In this document: positions 59,919-64,000 of the stretch, piece after piece
Position numbering within the stretch: position 1 is the first letter of the stretch
Layout: the number at the start of each line of letters is the position of its first letter
Origin: Pedobacter kyonggii
GTDB lineage: Bacteria; Bacteroidota; Bacteroidia; Sphingobacteriales; Sphingobacteriaceae
Reading direction: 5' to 3'
NCBI RefSeq assembly: GCF_004310665.1
Contig: NZ_SIXF01000020.1
Coordinates: 34,317 to 98,316, forward strand
DNA length: 64,000 nt
Program-made: the position numbers and the translations under genes
The notes under the pieces: generated by a model
The model's database searches: none
What the model was told of the DNA's origin: nothing
The model's input: only the letters and a program-made list of their open reading frames with translations

Positions 59919-61088
59919 ATGAAAGTAAAGTGTAAAACAAGAATTCCGATTATATGTATCGCTATACTTTTGAATGTAAGTGTTGTAAAAGCTCAACAAA
60001 ATACAGCTAAACCTGTTTTACCCTCACATGGATTTTGGTTAAAAGGCGACTTGCATGTGCATTCACGGCATAGCACAGAATCATCGAATAATTCGATAGC
60101 AAAAATTATTAATTTTTCTAAATCTGTTAAAATGGATTATGTGTGTATTACAGATCACGATAATCATGTAGATGGTGATGTGGAACACCATACCTGGGCA
60201 GATCCAGAATTTAAATCAGACTCGCTCCTATTGTTATATGGTGCAGAATGGACGACAACCAGAGGGCATGGAAATGTATTTTCTGATAAACCCTATCATC
60301 ATAAGCACTTATTTGATATTCGCGACGGACGTGATGTTAATATTGGCAAAGTGAAGAAATCTCTTAATATTCACTTATCTGCCAACCATCCAAGCGGAAA
60401 AGACAATTTTGGTTTTTCTTATGATTTGGTTCAATCGATTGAAGTTTGGAATTCGTCAGTTTGGCCAAAAAATGCAAATGCAATTATGATTTGGGATGAT
60501 ATGCTTTCATCAGGAAGGATGATGACGGGAAGAGGAGGAAGTGATGCGCATCACGGAGTACCTACAGGATCTGAAAAACCAAGTGCAAACACCTACCAAG
60601 CTGAATATAATTATATTGGTACGCCAACAACATGGGTTTTTGCAAAGGAAAAAAGTTTAACTGCAATTGTTGATGCGCTAACCCATGGAAAGGTTTCAGT
60701 GAGTTCAAACCCCTTTGCGCCAAGGATAGAATTTTATGCTGATGCAAATAAAGATGGTAAATTTGAAATGATGATGGGCGATAATGCAATTTCTAAAGGT
60801 AAACCAGTGAAATTTTTGGTTCAGTTAAGTGGTAATACTTTGCCAGATGTAGATTACACCATTACCATCATTAAAAACGGAAAGAAATTAAATAGTTACC
60901 ATGCTAAAGGCGAAATGCCCATGGTTCAATTTGAAGATGCACCAGAAACAAAAGGCAGAACCTATTATCGGGTAACTGTTGAAGGAATAAATACACCTTA
61001 TCCACAAGTGCCTAAATCTATGGCTTTAAGTGAAAATAAGGTTGCTTTATCAAATCCGATTTATTTCAACTTCGACCCAAAATTTTAG
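59919..61088 (+). CDS. CehA/McbA-family PHP metallohydrolase
   Basis: The 389-residue protein has a signal peptide (about 1-25). The PHP domain shows GDLHVHSRHSTESSNNS (metal His pairs), YVCITDHDNHVDGD, LLLYGAEWTTTRGHGN, HLSANHPSG and GRGGSDAHHGVPTGS. Family members act as phosphoesterases or related metallohydrolases. A C-terminal Ig-like beta domain (about 300-385) follows. It is the last gene of the SusCD locus and is closed by a strong terminator. Confidence 0.9.
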   Translation: MKVKCKTRIPIICIAILLNVSVVKAQQNTAKPVLPSHGFWLKGDLHVHSRHSTESSNNSIAKIINFSKSVKMDYVCITDHDNHVDGDVEHHTWADPEFKSDSLLLLYGAEWTTTRGHGNVFSDKPYHHKHLFDIRDGRDVNIGKVKKSLNIHLSANHPSGKDNFGFSYDLVQSIEVWNSSVWPKNANAIMIWDDMLSSGRMMTGRGGSDAHHGVPTGSEKPSANTYQAEYNYIGTPTTWVFAKEKSLTAIVDALTHGKVSVSSNPFAPRIEFYADANKDGKFEMMMGDNAISKGKPVKFLVQLSGNTLPDVDYTITIIKNGKKLNSYHAKGEMPMVQFEDAPETKGRTYYRVTVEGINTPYPQVPKSMALSENKVALSNPIYFNFDPKF

Positions 61089-61130
61089 ATTTTCTTCAAA
61101 ATCATTAAAAAAGGTAATATAAAATCTGTC

Positions 61131-61163
61131 AAAAGCAGGGATTTTTCAATCCCTGCTTTTTAT
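61131..61163 (+). terminator. Intrinsic terminator of the SusCD/phosphate locus
   Basis: AAAAGCAGGGATT and AATCCCTGCTTTT form a perfect 13-bp stem with a TTTC loop, followed by TATTTT. It lies 42 bp after the PHP gene stop. Confidence 0.92.
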
Positions 61164-61606
61164 TTTCCAATAGGGAATATTAGACTAGCTTGATCTAATC
61201 TCCTGTTTCAATCGGATAGTGATGGTCGAGATCCAAAATCGAACTCACACTTTGATAAATTTTCATTTCCGATCGGCATTGCGCTACATTCAAAAGAATG
61301 AGATGGCTCCTTAAAAACAGTGTTTAATAAGCACAGTATTTTGTATACACTATTGTACAGGCATTTGATTGATTTATAAAAAGAATAAAAGGCAAATTTA
61401 TTAACTAGCCAAAGGTTTCCGGAGCTCTACAAGATTAACTTCCGAACCAGCCAGACAAGATCATAACCAATTCTGTCTATTCTATCCCCTACTTTGTCTA
61501 CTTCAACTACGCTGTCATAGTTCTCCAGCCATTACCACAATACCTTTACTGCATAAAACAAAAACAGTTTCATCGCAGAACAATAAACAATTTAAAATAA
61601 CAAAAA
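61164..61606. other. Gene-free gap upstream of ohr
   Basis: The 443-bp stretch holds no recognisable gene. A minus-strand frame near 61190-61310 reads like protein (SVSSILDLDHHYPIETGD) but is short and interrupted, so it may be a decayed fragment. The region just before ohr is AT-rich and should carry its promoter. No palindrome with strong symmetry was found. Confidence 0.5.
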
Positions 61607-62038
61607 ATGGAAAATTCAAACAACAGTACATCCAAAGTGGTGTACACAGGAACAACAACAACTACTGGTGGCCGCCAAGGCGCTTCTAAAAGTTCAGATG
61701 GTCGCCTAGACATTACCCTTACCCCTCCAGGAGGAAGAGGCGAAGGCACTAACCCTGAGCAATTATTTGCAGCAGGTTGGTCAGCTTGTTTTTTAGGTGC
61801 CATGGGTAAATCAGCAGCAATCAAAAACATTAAACTTCCGGCCGACTCACGTATTGATGCAGAGGTAGATCTGGTACTATCAGATACCGAAGGATATTCA
61901 TTACAGGTTCGCTTAAACATCAGTCTCCCAGGTATCGATCGTGAAGATGCGCTAGCCATTGCAGAACACGCACATACTTTGTGTCCTTATTCAAAAGCGA
62001 TTAAGGGCAATATCAAAGTTGAGACTATAATTCTATAA
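61607..62038 (+). CDS. ohr: Ohr-type organic hydroperoxide reductase (OsmC/Ohr family)
   Basis: The 143-residue protein has the OsmC/Ohr fold. The N-terminal strand region has KVVYTGTTTTTGGRQGASKS, the peroxidatic Cys is in the GWSACFLGAM segment and the resolving Cys in HAHTLCPYSKA, and the C-terminus is IKGNIKVETIIL. The spacing and NPEQLFAAGWSACF match the Ohr subgroup rather than OsmC. It reduces organic hydroperoxides using lipoyl thiols. The next gene, a cupin, is on the same strand with a 208-bp gap. Confidence 0.92.
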   Translation: MENSNNSTSKVVYTGTTTTTGGRQGASKSSDGRLDITLTPPGGRGEGTNPEQLFAAGWSACFLGAMGKSAAIKNIKLPADSRIDAEVDLVLSDTEGYSLQVRLNISLPGIDREDALAIAEHAHTLCPYSKAIKGNIKVETIIL

Positions 62039-62246
62039 AAAAACAGGGCAATCAGGGAGTGACCAGTTGAATAAAGACCTAAGCTATTTTTTAATCAGCC
62101 AATGCACTTTAATAATGTACTCAGATTGACCGCAGGCCAGCATCACCTGTACATGAGCTTAGGGTAGGTAATGAACAAGCTTTTCATCAGGAAAAACACC
62201 TGTCAGAATAATAAAAAATTAAAACATAATTAAAGAGAACAACAAA

Positions 62247-62648
62247 ATGAAAACGAATTTCAGCATACTTGCAATAGCAGTAGTACTAAGCCTATCTGCA
62301 TTTTTTTTACCAGACACTGCCTTTGCACAACAAGGTATCTCACGCATACCGTTACAGCGGCACGACCTCAGCATTCCTGGCTGGGAAGCCGTACAAGTGA
62401 GAATAGATTTCGACAAAGGGGCAGCTTTCGGTATGCATACCCATCCTGGCGAAGAAGTTATTTATGTACTAAAAGGCACATTTATTTATGAAGTTGAGGG
62501 AAAGGGACAAGTAAAACTTAAAGCAGGTGATACACTCTTTATTCCTGCCGGTGTGGCTCATGCTGCAAAAAATATCGGAAAAAATAAGGCAATTGAACTC
62601 GCAACATATATTGTTGAAAAAGGAAAACCCATTTTGGTAAAACAATAA
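62247..62648 (+). CDS. Secreted cupin-domain protein
   Basis: The 133-residue protein has a signal peptide (SILAIAVVLSLSAFFLPDTAFA). A single cupin domain follows (about 55-125): DFDKGAAFGMHTHPGEEVIY (the two His and Glu of cupin motif 1), FIYEVEGKGQVKLKAGD, and TLFIPAGVAHAAKNIGKNK (motif 2 His). It binds a metal, but the reaction is not determinable. It is 208 bp downstream of ohr on the same strand and could belong to an oxidative-stress group; that is inference. Confidence 0.88.
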   Translation: MKTNFSILAIAVVLSLSAFFLPDTAFAQQGISRIPLQRHDLSIPGWEAVQVRIDFDKGAAFGMHTHPGEEVIYVLKGTFIYEVEGKGQVKLKAGDTLFIPAGVAHAAKNIGKNKAIELATYIVEKGKPILVKQ

Positions 62649-62809
62649 GCATACAAATCGCATCAGTTAGTTTAAGCGCAGTCATCTAAGATTTCGAACA
62701 ATGCTTGAAGAGATTTTAACAAAAAAATATTGTAACTATTTGATTACATATATTTTGTTTATATATTAGATTTATCTGATCAGTACTATTAACCTAAACT
62801 AACTTAAAC

Positions 62810-63643
62810 ATGAAAAACACAAATTTTTTATCATTAGCCGTGGTATGCACTTTATTTCTCTGCATATCCTCTTGTAAAAAGAACAACACTTCTGAACAAA
62901 CTGATAACAAAGTCGAAATATCAGCAAGCACATTACAACAAATCAAAAACCTGGGATTTAGCACCGACGACGTGCGAAAAGTAGATAACGGTTACCTGGT
63001 TGAAGGCGACATCCTTTTAACAGATGCCAACTTAAGTGAAAAATCTTTAAGTCCGAATTTAAACATTGCCGAAACCGAGCAGTACCGAACAACAAATCTC
63101 GTTAAATCATTGCCACGCGTGATTACGATTTCTGTTACAAACTTACCACAAGTATATAGTGATGCTGTTGACCTGATGATTTCAAGATACAATTCACTGG
63201 GCCTGCGTATAACTTTTCAAAGGACAAGTACGGGTGCTACAGGTAACATTGATGTATTTGGATTTAACGAAGGACCAAGTGGTGGCTATATCACTTTAGG
63301 TTCAGCTGGTTTTCCTACCTCAACAGGCGAACCATTTAATCAGGTTAAAATGAATACAAATGTTAATGCTTATGGAACAAATCCTGATTTATTGTATCTG
63401 GCTTCTGTTTTGCAACATGAAGTTGGACATTGTATAGGATTCCGCCATACTGACTATATGAACAGAGCATATAGCTGTGGAGGAAGACGTTCTAACGAAG
63501 GATCAGCAGGAGTTGGTGCTATCCAAATACCAGGCACACCATCAAAAGCCGATGCAGAATCGTTCATGCTAGCTTGCTCAAATGGTGGTAACCGCACCTT
63601 TAATGCAAATGACGTGATTGCAGTGAATTACCTTTATAAATAA
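62810..63643 (+). CDS. Lipoprotein zinc metallopeptidase, HEIGH/M57-like
   Basis: The 277-residue protein has a lipoprotein signal (TLFLCISSCKKNN, Cys22 lipidated). The C-terminal half carries the zinc motif HEVGHCIGFRHTD (HExxHxxxxxH; about residues 203-215), with a second segment MNRAYSCGGRR. The overall layout resembles the dual-action HEIGH (M57) metallopeptidases. The upstream half (about 30-110) is a low-complexity pro-region. It is probably surface or periplasmic. It stands alone, next to the insertion sequence end. Confidence 0.85.
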   Translation: MKNTNFLSLAVVCTLFLCISSCKKNNTSEQTDNKVEISASTLQQIKNLGFSTDDVRKVDNGYLVEGDILLTDANLSEKSLSPNLNIAETEQYRTTNLVKSLPRVITISVTNLPQVYSDAVDLMISRYNSLGLRITFQRTSTGATGNIDVFGFNEGPSGGYITLGSAGFPTSTGEPFNQVKMNTNVNAYGTNPDLLYLASVLQHEVGHCIGFRHTDYMNRAYSCGGRRSNEGSAGVGAIQIPGTPSKADAESFMLACSNGGNRTFNANDVIAVNYLYK

Positions 63644-63744
63644 ACCAAATACAGATCAGATATAAAATACAGATCAGATAAAAAAGAGGGTGCCTTTTTG
63701 GGAGGGCACTGAAAAAGTTACCTCCTTTAGTGGGTTAACTTTGA

Positions 63745-63786
63745 AAATCGATCAGGTGAAACATGTTTTCACTTGATCGATTTTTT
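63745..63786 (+). terminator. Strong hairpin at the insertion sequence end
   Basis: AAATCGATCAGGTGAAA and TTTTCACTTGATCGATTT pair over about 16 positions with one mismatch around a short CATG-centred loop, followed by TTTTTT. Confidence 0.75.
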
Positions 63787-63882
63787 ATTTAAGGGTTTTT
63801 ATTTTCTAGTCTGGAAGTTTGCTTCTGTGTGCTGATATGGGAATATGAAGTTTTGGGTCTTTATTTGACGCTATTTTGGCTT

Positions 63883-63999
63883 CTAGATAGCTAATTTGAT
63901 GATTCTTTTCAGGTTTACAGTGAAAATAGCAAGTGCACCCTGCATTTCCATACCATCTATTCCATAGGCTATTGCCCGTCCATATCCGTGAACGTTTTT
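63883..63999 (-). CDS. Transposase C-terminal fragment (cut by window edge)
   Basis: The minus strand is open from the right edge to a TAG at 63883-63885, encoding 38 residues that end ALAIFTVNLKRIIKLAI. The tail resembles the C-terminal ends of IS1182/IS5-type transposases (…AYNLKR(L/I)I…), with preceding YGRAIAYGIDGMEMQG. Most of the gene, including the DDE residues, is outside the window, so the family is uncertain. Confidence 0.55.
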   Translation of the reverse strand, partial: KNVHGYGRAIAYGIDGMEMQGALAIFTVNLKRIIKLAI

Positions 64000-64000
64000 T

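Larger units (their letters stand above)
63686..64000 (-). mobile_element. Insertion sequence end (continues beyond window)
   Basis: From about 63686, GAGGGTGCCTTTTTGGGAGG and CACTGAAAAAGTTACCTCC look like the terminal part of an insertion sequence. A strong hairpin (63745-63785) follows, ending in TTTTTT on the plus strand, then the 3' end of a transposase gene. The direct repeat ACAGATCAGATA at 63651 and 63669 lies just outside. The other end and the target duplication are not in the window. Confidence 0.5.

Noticed and set aside
63649-63680. Tandem ACAGATCAGATA as a repeat array
   Set aside because: Only two copies; more likely incidental or linked to the insertion sequence border than a functional array.
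1-64000. CRISPR arrays and tRNA genes
   Set aside because: No regularly spaced direct repeats with unique spacers and no cloverleaf with a GTTCRANYC arm were found by eye in the gaps; the repeats present are dispersed hairpins.

Overview
The window looks like chromosomal DNA of a Bacteroidota species in the family Sphingobacteriaceae, most likely Pedobacter or a close relative. The grounds are low GC with few Shine-Dalgarno sites, a SusC/SusD pair, gliding/type IX secretion-type proteins (PorP/SprF, PKD repeats, CHU_C-type C-terminal domain), LytTR signalling, DUF5723 and GIN-domain proteins, and intergenic GTCATCCTGA-type repeats. This is inference from gene content; no 16S gene is present. 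I saw no rRNA, tRNA or CRISPR array.

Layout. 1-5700: tail of uracil-DNA glycosylase, a small hydrolase, an Lrp regulator divergent from an MntR-MntH manganese module (MntH carries a fused universal-stress domain), a secreted thioredoxin-like protein, and SmpB. 5900-14460: Pcm, PriA, DUF423, two envelope proteins, TsaB, then YidD-RnpA-L34. 14461-15498: a gene-free kilobase packed with hairpins and repeats. 15499-22000: a four-gene LiaF-like/DUF4288/LytS/LytTR envelope-stress operon, ChaN, MscL, RpoN. 22026-26595: a PorP/SprF protein with a 1185-residue IgGFc/PKD surface protein. 26800-32100: TatA, HD hydrolase, TetR plus ABC1 kinase, receiver protein, GIN-domain protein. 32410-43152: a GAF-like protein, a 1200-residue phosphoesterase/kinase-like/beta-barrel fusion, an SdiA-regulated-type lipoprotein, and an operon coupling an HD-Pycsar-effector-like membrane protein to polyphosphate kinase. 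43493-49293: alpha-galactosidase, ROK kinase, phosphodiesterase, sugar isomerase. 49516-51316: an RNA ligase translationally coupled to an HD-Pnk end-healing enzyme. 52789-61088: SusC-SusD followed by PI-PLC, alkaline phosphatase and a PHP phosphoesterase, best read as a phosphoinositide or organophosphate uptake locus. 61607-64000: Ohr, cupin, HEIGH-type metallopeptidase, and the end of an insertion sequence running off the right edge.

The most interesting systems are: (1) the RNA-repair cassette (heal plus seal) at 49516-51316; (2) the HD-PycTM/PPK1 operon at 39899-43152, which has a Pycsar-type effector module but no cyclase beside it; (3) the trifunctional 34978-38580 protein with a buried DRH kinase-like motif; (4) the phosphate-centred SusCD locus; and (5) a family of six CCCG/CGGG-closed hairpin elements, two sets of which lie as divergent twins, plus MITE-like and REP-like elements that fill almost every long intergenic gap.

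Several gene starts were moved downstream of the longest reading frame (TatA, RpoN, SusD, AarF/ABC1, receiver protein, HD-Pnk and others); the reasons are given with each gene.
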